This document shows positions 46,760 to 58,939 of a DNA stretch of 64,000 nucleotides, in pieces. Position numbers and translations under genes: made by a program. How positions within the stretch are numbered: the stretch's first letter is position 1; each line of letters starts with the position of its first letter. The stretch lies in the NCBI GenBank assembly GCA_951217055.1, contig OX578284.1, forward strand, positions 31,398,187 through 31,462,186. Direction: 5' to 3'. Origin of the DNA: Gerris lacustris. Lineage: Eukaryota > Arthropoda > Insecta > Hemiptera > Gerridae. Below the pieces are notes generated by a model. The model was not told the origin of the DNA, ran no database searches, and saw only the letters and a program-made list of their open reading frames with translations.

Positions 46760-48228
46760 ATCTGATTTTTTTGTTGTTTTATCTCTTTGTATCTTTACTT
46801 TTAATTTTCATTTGGAATTACATGATTTTAAGCTCATTTTTTATTAAACATGTTTAGGCTAAAAAAATAAAAAATAAAATAAAATAAAGAAATTATCAGT
46901 TACCTTAACATTAATTGACCACTGAATAAAATTAATAAATATTCACATTCCAATATGCTCTCTAATAATTAGGATTAAGCGCTTAATTTGTTAAAAAGTT
47001 AAATTGTGATTTAAAAAAAAAGTTTTTTAAGCAATTGAAAAAATTATGGTGAGATGGGTTTTTTCAGAAACTGTGATGATTATTTTCTATTTGAAAATAA
47101 TAGTTTAAGACATGAAAATGTTTTACTGGTAATGAAATAATAATATAATTTTATTGTTATTTTGTGATGAATGATTATTTATTATCTTTTGTGCCATAAT
47201 ATTACAAAAAGAAGTCATAATTTGTTTGATAAGAATGTCCAAAAAATCGAGGGAAGAAACAAAACACTATTGGACACCGTTTTAGAGGGAAAAAGCCTAA
47301 AGGTATTATTTGCCTGGCTCCTAGTCTTTAGAACATTGACTGTATTAGTTTGTAAATTTTGTATTTATAAAATATTAGTGAAAAATTATGTGTTCCTCAA
47401 CCTGGTTCCAATTTTAGGTCCATTTTTGGGGTCTAGGGCACCCTTAATACTTTCATTGCTATGGACTGGTTTACTCATTTAGCGATGATTTTCTTTGGTG
47501 CTTTAAATGAGGTATTTTTATGATTACTTCGCCAACTGGTTGCTTATAATTATAGTGTAATTGAATGGGATTCTGAAACATTTGTGGAATTATCTTATAA
47601 TCTATTAGCATAGACATTTTTTACCTACTCTTTTTGGGGTCAGGGGAGCTCATAATATGGAATCAAAATCAAATTTTTGCTCCATCAAATACTTTTGAGA
47701 AGGTAAAAAAGGGATTGGGTTATTGATTGTATTTTCTTTTTCATGAATTAATTTAGAATTCAAAAAAATTAATGACTTTATTTATTTTTATTTTTATTAC
47801 TTATCTTTGAATTTGTCTTTCAAATAATCTCATAAAAACTTTTTACTAGTCAAATAATTAAAGAATGGCTATTATAAGTCTTAAACATGAAAATTAATTT
47901 AATTAAATACTTATTGATTTATATCAATAAATTTATTTACTCTGAAAAATAATAAAGCATATCAGTGGTCAAGTTTTTATCATAATTTAATCACATTGTG
48001 TTCTTAAAACGAAGACTATTATTTATATTATGTTATATTATTACTAGGTATTTGTTTCATTACCAGTAAAATAAAGGGAAATGACTGAAATTTTAAAATT
48101 TATAATTTTATATTTTAATATAGTTCATTAAATTTATTATAAACATAATTTAAAATAAATGTTTTTTTAATTCATAAATAATTATATATTGGGTTTTTTT
48201 ATTATTGTTAATTATTTGATATTCTGTG

Positions 48229-48260
<32 letters not shown>

Positions 48261-49320
48261 ATTGCTCTATTAGGAAAATAAAAAAAACTAGGTATATTGT
48301 ATTGCTCGTTAGACTTGTTTAAAAAAATAAGTAAATTACTATATTTGGGATTAATATTTTAAATATTTGCTAATTAATTAATTAATTGTTTATAAACTAA
48401 TTATTGTTGACTTTTATCTTTATAATGCGACAATAAAAAAGAAGATTTATGGTATTGATTTCTTTTATTTAAAAACCTTAAAAACCTTTTAGGTAGATTA
48501 CTGTACTTAAGACAAAATGACAAGCCTTCATATAAATAACATTTAAGCTTGTATTCTTAATTTTTGGTTAAATTTTATGATTTTATTTATTTTTTATTAT
48601 TATTTATAAGTGTTCAGTTACTATTAAAGGTTTAATAGTAAAATTTAATAACGTAATTTACTCAAATTTGAAATAATTGCATGTAATTAAATACTTACTA
48701 GAATTATGAAAGAACTGATGATATTTAATGCTCGTTTATTTTTATTTTTTGTTTGACACTTTTTTTTCTATTTTATTTTATTTTTTGTTTGTAGAATCCA
48801 TAGCTATTTATTTCAGTGCCAGTTGGTTTAGACTCAAAAAATGCAAATTTAGTTTCTTTTCCATGTTAAGAGGAATTTTTTAACAAAAAAGATGTTTTTA
48901 TTGGTAAATTGAAACAAACACATATAATCTAAATTAAGAGATTGGTTCATTAAATAAACATTTTAAAATATTTTAATTGAAGATTGTTAAAAAAAATTAT
49001 TCAAATTAAAATGCCTAAATGTACATGTTTTTCATTGCAATTTGTAACTTGATGAAAACTGATTTTTTAAGAAAATTTCATTCTTGAAGATTATTATAAT
49101 CTCATTTTGTTTACGCAAAGACTATTTAAACTTATTTAATTTTACGATAATATGTTTTATAGTCAGAGGTAGATCAGCCTAGAGAATTTGTAATTTCAAG
49201 ATTCAATATATCTCAGACATGACAATTAATCTCCAGAAGATCTTAATTTAATAGACATTAATTTGGCAAAATATTAAACTATAAAATCCCTAAATCTTTA
49301 TTTTTGATAATGAGAGGGCA
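46760..49320. other. AT-rich intron sequence
   Basis: No zinc-finger exon or repeat family recognised. A T-tract lies at about 48235-48260. The 103-codon frame at 47171-47482 has no domain or splice support. Confidence 0.45.
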
Positions 49321-49324
49321 TTGG

Positions 49325-49565
49325 GATTCCCGGTAGTTTATCTACTACCCTCTGCACTCCGCAGGAGGTACAGGCTTGATTTCCAACTCCAGCAAAGGGC
49401 CCATGCTCGTATATAAATGGATAGCTGTTTATGTAAAGTGGCCTCTATCCAGTGACGAATGCCATTTATACAGCTGACGAGTGTCATGCCAACCTGTGTT
49501 ACCAATTAAATACATAGTTATAAAGCCTTTGGGTAGACCCCAAGCCCTTCACCGGCTGTTGCATC
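49325..49565 (+). mobile_element. SINE-like repeat, copy 2
   Basis: Shares the body with the copies at 42253 and 57650: ATATAAATGGATAGCTGTTT, ATGTAAAGTGGCCTCT, ATTTATACAGCTGACG and a GCCCTTCACCGGCTGTTGCA end. Its head (GGGATTCCCGGTAGTTTATC .. GGTACAGGCTTGATTTCC) differs from the other two, with a box B-like GGCTTGATTTCC. It is followed by a TTATTATTTAT tail. Confidence 0.72.
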
Positions 49566-49569
49566 TCAA

Positions 49570-51320
49570 ATTATTTATTATTATTTATCAGAGCACATAA
49601 TTTTTAAGATCATTTATGACATAGTCTTCACCAAAATTAAATTGATTGTACAAAATAACTAAAGCCAAAATTATATGATATCAAGAATGAAATGTATCTT
49701 CCAATGTTAAGGCATGTTTCCTACTTACTAACGCATGATAGTGATTCACAGTGACCAACTCGTCTATCTATTATCATTTATTATCAATTTACCAAATTAT
49801 TTAGTCCTCAAATTATAAATTTTTGAGTCTAAATCATCTACATAGCTTAGTTGTCTAGTGATACCATGGTGAAGAAGTAAGCAGCAACATTGTTGATTTT
49901 TTTAATGTTATTTACTTTTTTTTAATTTTTCATTATTATTTCAGTGTTTTCACTGTATTAAAGTTTTTTCTTTGTACATATATATATATATACATATTAT
50001 ATTACATTTTATTTTTTCTCTCTGCATGACCACACTCAGAAAAAAGAAATGAAAAAAAGAAACACTTATAAAGAATAAATTCATGATGAAATTTAGTTCA
50101 TGTTCAAATATAATTTTTAATAAGCATGCATTAAAAAAAAAACAAAGATTATATTTGTTCTCTGATACTTAAATTTTAATTTTTTTTTTATTCACATATT
50201 TTATTTTTATTTTTTGAATATTGTTTTTTTTTAAATAAAACTTATTTCGCTGTTTACTTCTTCAATTGAACCATTGTATCGCTGGATTTTATATAGTTAT
50301 TTATTAACATTATCTTCTGGCATTGTCCATAGTCTACTACAAAGCAAGGATTTCGTTTTTTTTTATTTTTAATTTGAATATTTGACATTTATTTTATTTT
50401 TTTATTATTTATTTTTTTTAAATTTGTATGAGCAATTGATAAAGAAAACATACAAATTTATTTAAGTTGCAGTTTTTTTATTTTATTTTTTATTTTATTT
50501 TGAGCCTTGTTTTTTTATTATCATTATATCATAGCAGTTATTAATTTATATATACAAATATTATTTTCTTTTAAAAACTATTATTATTTTTTTAATAAAG
50601 AAGAAGACAAAAAAAAGCATGGCACAAAGAAGTTTTGGTGTTGTGTTGTTGATTTTTGAAATTAACAGAGATAAATAAATTTAAAAAAAAAAAAAGAATT
50701 AAGAAATTAAATTAATTAGTGATAATTTTTTTAATTAGATTCTATTAACATTTTTTAAAAAATAAAATATCCTACCTGTCTATTCATCCTAATCGTCTAG
50801 CATTCGAAAGAAACAAACGGCCAAAAACAGTGCAACAATTTCCTCGGTTTTAAGGATGTGCGGTAATTTTATTTTTCCGAACTGAGAACGTAGACAATGG
50901 ACAGTGCTAGATCCTATAGGTTAACCACGGCCGTTATCAAATTCTATATTCTTCTTTTCAATTTTATTTTAAAATTATAATTCAAGATTCTATGAGAAAC
51001 TTTACTTGTTTTACACAATTTTATTTTTAAATATTTTATTCTCTCCATCATTGGTTTTTAAAATAAATGTGTGTCAGCCTTCTCTATAAGTTAATTTTTA
51101 TAGTCATTTATATGTCAAATGAATTTCCTTTTCCTTTTTGATTTATCAAATGCACATAGGGTTTTTTTTAAGTTTAGTACAATTTAAATTTAAAATAAAG
51201 TTTTCCTTCGAAGACTGCACTTCAAAAGATTTGAAGTTTGAATTTTTGCTTTAACAATTGATAACATCCTTTTATGGACGCTTAAAATTGAAGTGTTAAC
51301 TGGAAGCTGGACCAATTAAA
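49570..51320. other. AT-rich intron sequence
   Basis: No exon recognised. A less AT-rich block at 50770-50940 (ACCTGTCTATTCATCCTAAT .. GGTTAACCACGGCCGTTATC) stands out and is unassigned. Confidence 0.45.
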
Positions 51321-51323
51321 GAT

Positions 51324-51408
51324 ATTCACACTACACCGTCCTGGTACAGAGCAAAAGCTTTGGCGGAAATTGGGGCTTAGCTCAGTCCTGGCCTGGTATA
51401 GTGTGAAT
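51324..51408. mobile_element. 85-bp miniature inverted-repeat element
   Basis: The left end ATTCACACTACACC pairs with the right end GGTATAGTGTGAAT (one mismatch in 14), and the sub-terminal TCCTGG/CCTGG also pair. It is a tiny GC-richer island in AT-rich intron. No clear target duplication was found, so the superfamily is open. Confidence 0.7.
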
Positions 51409-51414
51409 AATCAG

Positions 51415-54400
51415 CCTTTAGTATGTTGTTTGATTCAAACAAATATCAACTAAATTCTAAGGGTTCAGATTTAAGTTTCCACTGCATTTACTACTTCCTT
51501 AAAGATGCGTCTATTGGGGGAGAACATATTTTTAGGCTTTATATCCATTTAAACTTGTTTTTCAGAGGACAATTTATATTGTTATGATAATTTTGCCTGT
51601 GAAAGCATTTTCTCACCTGATCAATTAAAAAGTTTTAGTATATAAAAATTATAGTCTTTATAAATTACTGATCAAGTGAGACTCCATATCTTCATATTTT
51701 GTATTTTTAAAATATTTTAGTCAAAAAGTTCAGAAACAAATTCTATTTTAATTTAGTTTACCCTTGTATTTTTTAAAAAAATTCACATTTATTAATAGCT
51801 AAAATATGGACGGTTCACTTTAGTTAAGATTAATAGTCTTTATCTGAACATTAAAAAACGCACTATTTGAAGATATGAACCCTCACTGTTACCTTTGAAT
51901 ACTTATTTTGGTACTCATTTTTATAAGCTTGTACCTTTTAATAATGAAACTAAAAAATATATACATATATTTGACACCTTATATAAACTTCATTGAATGG
52001 TCATATTGAGATGGCGAGGTAGTTCTTAAAAATATGTTTGATGGATAGATTAAATCATTTAAAAATACATATGTGTACTAAGATATAAGTTTCTTCAAAG
52101 ATGGAATATCTGGACATAAACAAACAAAGTCTTTTCTGTGTTTATTTAAGCAATAAACCTTTTTATTAAGGGTCCATGGGATCATGAATTGAAATACTGG
52201 AGATATTTTACTTTAATGTTGAAGCTGGAAAAATTCATTCATTTTCTTTTATTCATAAATTTAAAGTGTATTAATTCATAGATATTCTGATCTCCTCTAG
52301 ATAGTTTTTGATGAATTTCCCTTAGGTAAAATTTAAAATAAAGTTTTTTTTAGATTCCTTTAAAGAATTTAATATATTTGGATGAATTTTGACGATGCAA
52401 TATTCAGTTGATAGTGTATGATCTTAATTAGATTTATTTTTTCTTATTTTTATCTGAAAGATGCTGTTTGTTGTACAATTTAGAATTAACATTCATAATT
52501 TAATTCCTTGAATTCAATATATTGAGCATCTTGGAGATAAGAATAGTGATTATTTCTTAGAGCAAATTGCATTCAAAGATTAACATTAACTAAAGAATAT
52601 TTGCCGAATCAAAATTGTTTAAAGTAATTTAAATCTTCGATTTAATCATTTAAACAAAGTTTATTTTACACATTTTGAATATATAAAAACTAGATGAGAT
52701 TTTAAATACTTATAGATTTGTTTTTTTTTTTTTCTTTAGTTTCATTGTTATAACACTCACGATAAAATTGAAATTTCAAAGTTAATAGTAGATGAAGTCT
52801 CCTGTGTTTCAATTTCCAATTCTCTACAGTCTTAATATCAATTCCATGAATAAAAGATTGTCAATAAAAATATTTTCTATGAATTTGTAATGGTCTGTGG
52901 TAATCACCTTTCATAAAAGCAAATTTCGAAAATTTCTTTTTTTTGTTATTTGGTGGTGGTACGGTGTTGGTTATATTCACGTTCTTTTTTTAAATATTTT
53001 TTTATTTTTTTCAATGGTTTCACTCTATCTCTTTCTCACACTCTCTCCTTTTCTTTTTAATTGTTTCCTTTTTACATTTACATTATTTGATGTTTATTTT
53101 TTTAATTTTCTATATGTGTGTAATTTTTTTTTCTCTTTTATTTGATATAATATTACTTTATTTAATTAAAAAAAAAAAAAAATAAATAAGATGAAATGTA
53201 CCATTTTTAAAATAAAAAAATTATCTATTTTTCCCCTCTTTTATAAAATATATATTGGTAAATTGAATACAAAAAATTAATAAAGTGATATAGATTATTT
53301 TTATTTCTTTTTTTAATTTAAATGTCGTGTTATGTGACAATTTTTTAAACTCAACATTTCAATTTAATTATTTAAATAGAAAAAAGTTAAATATTAAAAC
53401 ATTACGATAATTTATATATATTTTTATATATATATATAATTTTTTTAATATATTTTGTGACTTATTACACTAAATAGTTACCACAAAACTTTTGTATTTT
53501 TGAAATATTGAAGACAAAATCTATTGGGAGATCAAAAATTATTATTATAGGGATTATTTTCTACATTAGTTAATTTGATGCGAAGGTGTCCATGGGTTTC
53601 CTTGTAATAAATTCCTGAATTTTCCTGCTTATATCTGGTCACAAAAGGATTGAAATTCGACATTTCGCTTTAAGTGATAAAAGAGAAACGTCAAATTATC
53701 CCTCCGTGATGCAGATTTCACTGGGAACAAAGAAATAGATTACGATGGTAGCGAACATTTATTTCGTCATAACACGATCTTGATCAGATAAAATATTCCA
53801 ATAATGGCATTAAATATTTTTAACCCTAGTGTTTAAAATTAACTTTACCATTTTATTTGCCTTACCGAAAACATTATGGTTTTAACACCTTGCACCTCTA
53901 CTCCCTTTATTTTTTTTAATAAGATTAAAATAAATTTATTTATTAATATTCTTTCATTATCAGAAATAAATATTAGTAAATTTTTCTTTATTGAAGCACA
54001 CAAATAATATTAAATTAAGAATATAATGCCAGTTTTAACATTCATTAAATTTTACTGTTACACCGGAATACAGTTTTTAATTATAATTTTTTGAATTATG
54101 ATAATTCTGGCTAAAGAATCCTTCGCCCCAAATTAAATTGTCGAATTTCTGATTTTAACTCAAGCTTATTAGTAACTCCTAAACTTTTAATTATTTTATT
54201 TTGTCTGTTTAATATCGCAGATAGTAATCAAATTTATAAATGTGATAAAAAAAAGGGTTCAATTTGTAGAAAATTAAGTACATAGTGCTGATTACAATAA
54301 TGGTCTCATTAAAAAAAATGTTTGGACCTTTTATTTTTGATTTAATATTATTGTCACTATTCATTCCCTAAAATTTGAAAATTGGTACTTAGTATTTATT

Positions 54401-54717
54401 AATTTCTTTGATGATATTTAAGTGGTAACTATTTAGAAAATAAATATTGTTACAGAGGCTAAATACATTACATAGTTTATACTTTATTTCATCTTGTATG
54501 GAAATTATTTAAAAATATTTATCTGCTATATATTTATCTTTCTTTTATTGAAAGATGAATATAAATATTATATATTTATTGATAGAGAGAAAAATATACT
54601 TAAATTACATTTAAAAAAAGAAGAGAGATGAGAAAGTTTAAATCTTTTGGGTGAACCATTTATTTTTTTTTTACTTTTTTATTTTTTGTTTACAAAAATC
54701 GGTTATTGCGTGTATAG
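51415..54717. other. AT-rich intron sequence up to exon Zb
   Basis: No exon recognised. A less AT-rich segment at 53570-53800 (GAAATTCGACATTTCGCTTT .. GATGCAGATTTCACTGGGAA) is probably a transposon relic but was not matched to any other copy here. Confidence 0.45.
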
Positions 54718-54956
54718 GATTGCGTAAAGTGTTCACTTGCATGGCGTGCGGTAAAGTGCTGTGCTCTAAAGCGAGTTTGAAGCGGCACGTTGCAGACAAA
54801 CACGCTTCACGCCAGGAGGAATACCGCTGTGCGATTTGCGAGCGAGTGTACTGCTCGCGAAATTCTCTCATGACTCACATCTACACCTACCACAAGACAC
54901 CGAGACCTACCGATTATTACCACCACAACCCCACGACCACCGATGTCAAGTTCTAG
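54718..54956 (+). CDS. br: Broad-Complex terminal exon Zb: C2H2 finger pair, Z2-like
   Basis: Completes the split glycine codon (GLRKVF) and encodes two C2H2 fingers: C-MA-C-GKVLCSKASLKR-H-VADK-H and C-AI-C-ERVYCSRNSLMT-H-IYTY-H, joined by ASRQEEYR. A short tail, KTPRPTDYYHHNPTTTDVKF, and stop TAG (54954) follow. ICERVYCSRNSLMTHIYTYH is the signature I associate with the Broad Z2 finger pair; the isoform number is from memory. In Drosophila Z2 underlies the br+ function. The acceptor is TGTATAG ending 54717, with the T-rich tract unusually far upstream. With the core it gives 1233 nt (410 aa). An ATG at 54651 lies in the intron and is rejected. Confidence 0.94.
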
Positions 54957-55290
54957 AATAGACAAGGTAGTGAAAACTAACAAATCTACACAAAAAAAAT
55001 TTAAATTTTAAATTTTCATCATCTAAGCACCAAGCTTCTTATAAAATATATATTTATATAATTTTTTGATTATTTTTGTCTGTAGTCTAAAAGTTTAAGA
55101 GTGGTATATATTTTTTAATATTATATAGTTTTTATAGGTACATAGAGGTAAGTTTTGAAAGTGTGTAAAAAGAAAAATATGTTTTACCTTTGTCTTCATT
55201 ATATTTTTAAAGAGCATATTTATTACTCTTTAGTTTGTTAAAACATAAAGAAAAAAAAAAAAAAATAATAAAAAATAAAACCAAAATTAC
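54957..55290 (+). other. Probable 3' UTR of the Zb isoform
   Basis: AT-rich sequence after the stop codon. AATAAA hexamers at 55267-55272 and 55274-55279, about 310 nt downstream, are candidate poly(A) signals. The extent is inferred. Confidence 0.3.
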
Positions 55291-55786
55291 TTTTATGTCT
55301 TACTTTTGCTTGTTTCTATAAGTTATCCACTCTTAAAAGTTTGGTCTTTCCAATTTACTTATAATGAAATGCCATGTTAGAGAATGAATAAAAATTAACA
55401 TTATTCATATTCACAATCATCGAAATTAAATTCATAAAAAATTAATCGGCATAGCAAATTTTAAAAATTATTTCTTAAAAAAAGGCTTTATTTTATTGGA
55501 AATAATGCAATTTTAAAATGTCGACACTTATGTGAAAATAATAATAATAAATAAATAACAAACTGAATAAACATGTAAAAATTAAAATTGAGGAAAGTAT
55601 ATGATAATTTTTTAAGATTTTAAAAAAGTCTTAAAAATTTTAACCATTACATATTTACTTTGTCGTATGTTTGCAAAAAAAGTTTAAATAGTAAATAGTA
55701 AATTAATAAAATTTGGCGTACATTAATATATAAGTAATCAATATTAAAACAGCTTAAATATTATATACATTTTGAATGGCCATTAC

Positions 55787-55823
<37 letters not shown>

Positions 55824-56777
55824 ATGCCTGTTAATTTGCTCTAAACTCACTTCATATTTACTCAATAAAAATACAGGGCTATTAACGCTTTCATTTATTG
55901 ATATGCCTTATTATATTATTGTGAATATAAAAAATAAATATTCTGAATTGGTACTGAATATTTTATTTCTTTGGAGGAATTGGAAATATTTTCTTCAATG
56001 GCAAATGGGGAATTTATGGCAATTGATTTATTCTTTTGAAATTTTAAACAATTCTTATTTTAATGAAAGTTTATTTGATCAAATTTAAACTAATTAAACA
56101 TAAGAGGAGTTAAGCATCTGAAATCAGATCAAAACATAATTTATGGCTGTTTATTCAATTTTTGAAATTTTAAACATTTCTTATTTTAATTAAGGATTAT
56201 TTTGTAACATTTAAACTAATTCAAAATTAGATCAGTTATAGCAGATCCAACTTATTATTTATAAAATAAGAAATAAAATATCTGAGAGAAGAAATAGTTG
56301 TATAATTTAAGTTAGTAATCAGTTCTATGTCTTAAAAGAAAGTCTTATAACCCTTCAGTGCTCGTGCTACATGGTCGCACAGGATACTAACTACTCCAGC
56401 CTAAATTTTCCCTATTTTCGGAGTCTGGAATTTAACAAAATTGTTAAACTCTGAGTTAAAATAAATAATATTTAAAACATAATACTTTTTATTATAACAA
56501 CGATTATAATTTTATATTATTTACGAAAAATCAAAATATGTTAAAACTCACATTTTAGGAAGAAAAATGTTATTAAACTATAAGGGAGGGGAATTAAAAC
56601 TTATTGATTTATCACTACTTCAGAACATATTATAATACTTTAATTACATTCAACAGTATAATTAAACTTAAAACTTAGGGGTTTTAAGAAAAAAAAATTG
56701 TATCCTAAGCATTAACACTACCTAATTAACTGATGACAACACAGAGAAAGTGAATGTCCCTGATACGATTACGAAGC
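55291..56777. other. AT-rich intron sequence
   Basis: No exon recognised. A T-tract runs from about 55791 to 55820. The 89-codon frame at 55819-56088 lacks any domain or splice support. Confidence 0.45.
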
Positions 56778-56785
56778 TAAGACAA

Positions 56786-56953
56786 CAGTGGCGTAGCTAG
56801 GACATTGGGGGCCCCCCTGCAAGTGCTTTGTGGGAGCCCTCGCCAAACAAAATTGATGAGCAAAAAAAACCTCTTCCGTTTAGAACTGGGGGCTCTACTC
56901 GACGTTGATTTGGCCGCATTGCGGGCCCGCACGGGCCCATAGTTACGCCACTG
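56786..56953. mobile_element. 168-bp hAT MITE with intact 8-bp target duplication
   Basis: The ends are CAGTGGCGTAGCTAGG and the reverse complement of the right end, CAGTGGCGTAACTATG; CAGTGGCG is a typical hAT terminus. Exact 8-bp duplications TAAGACAA flank the element (56778-56785, 56954-56961), as expected for hAT. The interior is GC-richer (GGGGGCCCCCC, GCGGGCCCGCACGGGCCC). The minus-strand 85-codon frame across it is not a gene. Confidence 0.95.
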
Positions 56954-57649
56954 TAAGACAATATTTGAAGAACACCTACACCTCTAACTCTCATTAGTTC
57001 CATGAATGCCCATTTTTCTTGATTTTGGGTTACAAAATTACCCCTCGTGAGCACTTAAGGGTTAATGAGTTAAACCACTTTACATTTGTAGTATTAGTAA
57101 CATTAAATTATTTTATAGTTAATTTCACATTAATTGATAGGCTATCATAAATTCATTTAAATATTGTGCTTAACTTACCTGGATATGATTGTTAAAATCT
57201 AAATATACATTCAAGAAGTTCACACTCATATGTTTTTATTTAAAATTTATACTCAATACTTTACAATAAGTCAATTCTGACTATTAAAAACACATTTACT
57301 TTTTTTAAGGATTGAAAATGATGATATTTCATTTATTCGTGCAGAAGGGATTCTTTCATATTTATTTTATTTTAATTAGCGTAGAAGAGGGTAAATTGAA
57401 TAACAAACCAACAAAAAATGAGGAAGAGTAGCGTCTAGTAAGCTTATAATTGATAACTTCTCAACAATACCTCATAGTACTTTAAGAGTCTAAATAAAAG
57501 TAATATAAATTCAATCAATTAATTAATAAATAAAGGTTGTTTTTTTTTAATTTAATACATATTTTTGTTGTTCTGAGGGAGGGAAAATAATTCATTTGCT
57601 TGACTGAATGTTCACTGTTGAAGTTGCCTAAAACTAACTAACTGAGTTA

Positions 57650-57885
57650 GTGCCTGTCAATAGCCCATTAAGGGCCTAGGCCTGCCAAACAGTACAACTA
57701 TATATTTGTAATATATGACATGGGGTTAGTGTATTGCTTCAGCAGCTGTATAAATAAGCAACCACTTAGTTGCCACTTCACATAAGCAGCTACCTATTTA
57801 TATGGTGATGCTGGGTCAACACCGAACCAAGATCTGGGGACACCATCCATGTTGTGACCATGCACGATGCTGTTTAACTTTATTG
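57650..57885 (-). mobile_element. SINE-like repeat with 5S-like head, copy 3
   Basis: On the minus strand: GCATGGTCACAACATGGATG with GTGTCCCC (5S-like), GATCTTGGTTCGGTG, then the shared body CCATATAAATAGGTAGCTGC, TTATGTGAAGTGGCAAC, ATTTATACAGCTGCTG. It ends AGGCCTAGGCCCTTAATGGG with CTATTGACAGG. Confidence 0.75.
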
Positions 57886-57889
57886 TTAG

Positions 57890-58185
57890 CAGAGCAACTT
57901 TTCTCCTATACGTGCCACCAACCCCATGTTAAAGTTGCTTCAAATATTTAAATTATTTACAAAGGTCCTGCATTCTTGCATCCTTCTGGTTTTCTTCAAG
58001 AATAATTCTTACTCTGCAGTCCTTTGATCAACCATGGGGCTTAAATCAATTAAAAAAAAAAAAAAAAAAAAAAAAAATTAAGCATAATTTTAATTTTTGA
58101 GGAAACCCTTTTATTTTAATTTAGTCTTGTAAATTATCTTATATCTTCGCATATACTAACAGCACATTTTTTTTTTTATTTTCAG
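57890..58185. other. Intron end before exon Zc, with a 28-base A-tract
   Basis: An A-tract at about 58050-58077, then AT-rich sequence to a strong acceptor, TTTTTTTTTATTTTCAG, at 58185. Confidence 0.6.
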
Positions 58186-58463
58186 TTGTGGCGCTTCCGC
58201 CTCCGCTAAGTGGTGGTATAAATGAACCTCAGGATTGTCCATACTGCAGGAGAACATTCAGTTGTTACTACTCACTTAAGCGCCACTTTCAAGATAAACA
58301 CGAGCATTCTGATACCTTGTACGTGTGCGAATTCTGTCACAGGAGGTATCGAACGAAAAATTCACTTACTACGCACAAGTCTTTGCAGCATCGTGGTACT
58401 TCAGGTCTTCTGAAGAGACTACTTAAAACAACTGCTACCTTTTATCAACCGACTCAGCTGTGA
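58186..58463 (+). CDS. br: Broad-Complex terminal exon Zc: C2H2 finger pair
   Basis: Completes the split codon as GTT (V) and encodes VALPPPLSGGINEPQ, then two fingers: C-PY-C-RRTFSCYYSLKR-H-FQDK-H and C-EF-C-HRRYRTKNSLTT-H-KSLQ-H, joined by EHSDTLYV. RGTSGLLKRLLKTTATFYQP and TQL precede the stop TGA (58461). This pair is highly conserved between insect Broad proteins; I associate it with Z3 or Z4 but cannot say which. The acceptor is TATTTTCAG ending 58185, with the best pyrimidine tract of the three. With the core it gives 1272 nt (423 aa). The overlapping 58222-58413 frame is a shadow. Confidence 0.94.
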
Positions 58464-58900
58464 GGCTACCCATAGTTAACAATTAGTAAAGATCGATGTA
58501 TTGACAGTAAATTAAATTAATTTTTAAAATTATAAAAAGTAATTAATTTACTCCCCTCTATTAATTTGAAAATGCTACAACATTTGGTCTACTTTTGATT
58601 TACTTGTACTTTGTAATATTGATTTTACTTAAGCCATTGAGAGACAAGAAGTTTCAATGAAATTACTTCTCAGGTTTATTTTTTTTTTTTGAGCATTCTA
58701 CCAGAAGCAAGAATATAAAAAAGGAATTATTATTTACAAAATATTTTACTCATCGTAAATTATAATTAAGTAGGCCAATATGCATTTCTTGTAGCATCAA
58801 AATTATTTTATTAAAAGACTGGTGAATATTGGACCGTACTCTATTATTTATAGAATTGTTTTAAATTTAATTTAAACAAATAATAAAACCCCTTAATTTG
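58464..58900 (+). other. Probable 3' UTR of the Zc isoform
   Basis: AT-rich. A TAATAAAACC context with AATAAA at 58882-58887 is a candidate poly(A) signal about 420 nt after the stop; the choice is inferred, since other A-rich hexamers occur nearby. Confidence 0.3.
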
Positions 58901-58907
58901 AAAAAGA

Positions 58908-58935
58908 AATATATATATATATATATATATATATA
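58908..58935. repeat. AT microsatellite
   Basis: About 14 uninterrupted AT dinucleotides downstream of exon Zc. Confidence 0.95.
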
Positions 58936-58939
58936 GTCA

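Noticed and set aside
47171..47482. 103-codon open frame between exons Za and Zb
   Set aside because: No zinc-finger spacing, no acceptor in suitable phase, no recognised domain.
54671..54871. Minus-strand open frame opposite exon Zb
   Set aside because: Shadow of the zinc-finger coding strand; the same applies to minus-strand frames at 45219-45452 and 36830-37111.
29519..58463. Alternative identity as lola, tramtrack or another BTB gene
   Set aside because: The core-to-switch block (FGAASFNF, LNNQ..) and the Zb and Zc finger pairs match Broad specifically; lola BTB begins QQFCLRWNNHQ and has different terminal exons.
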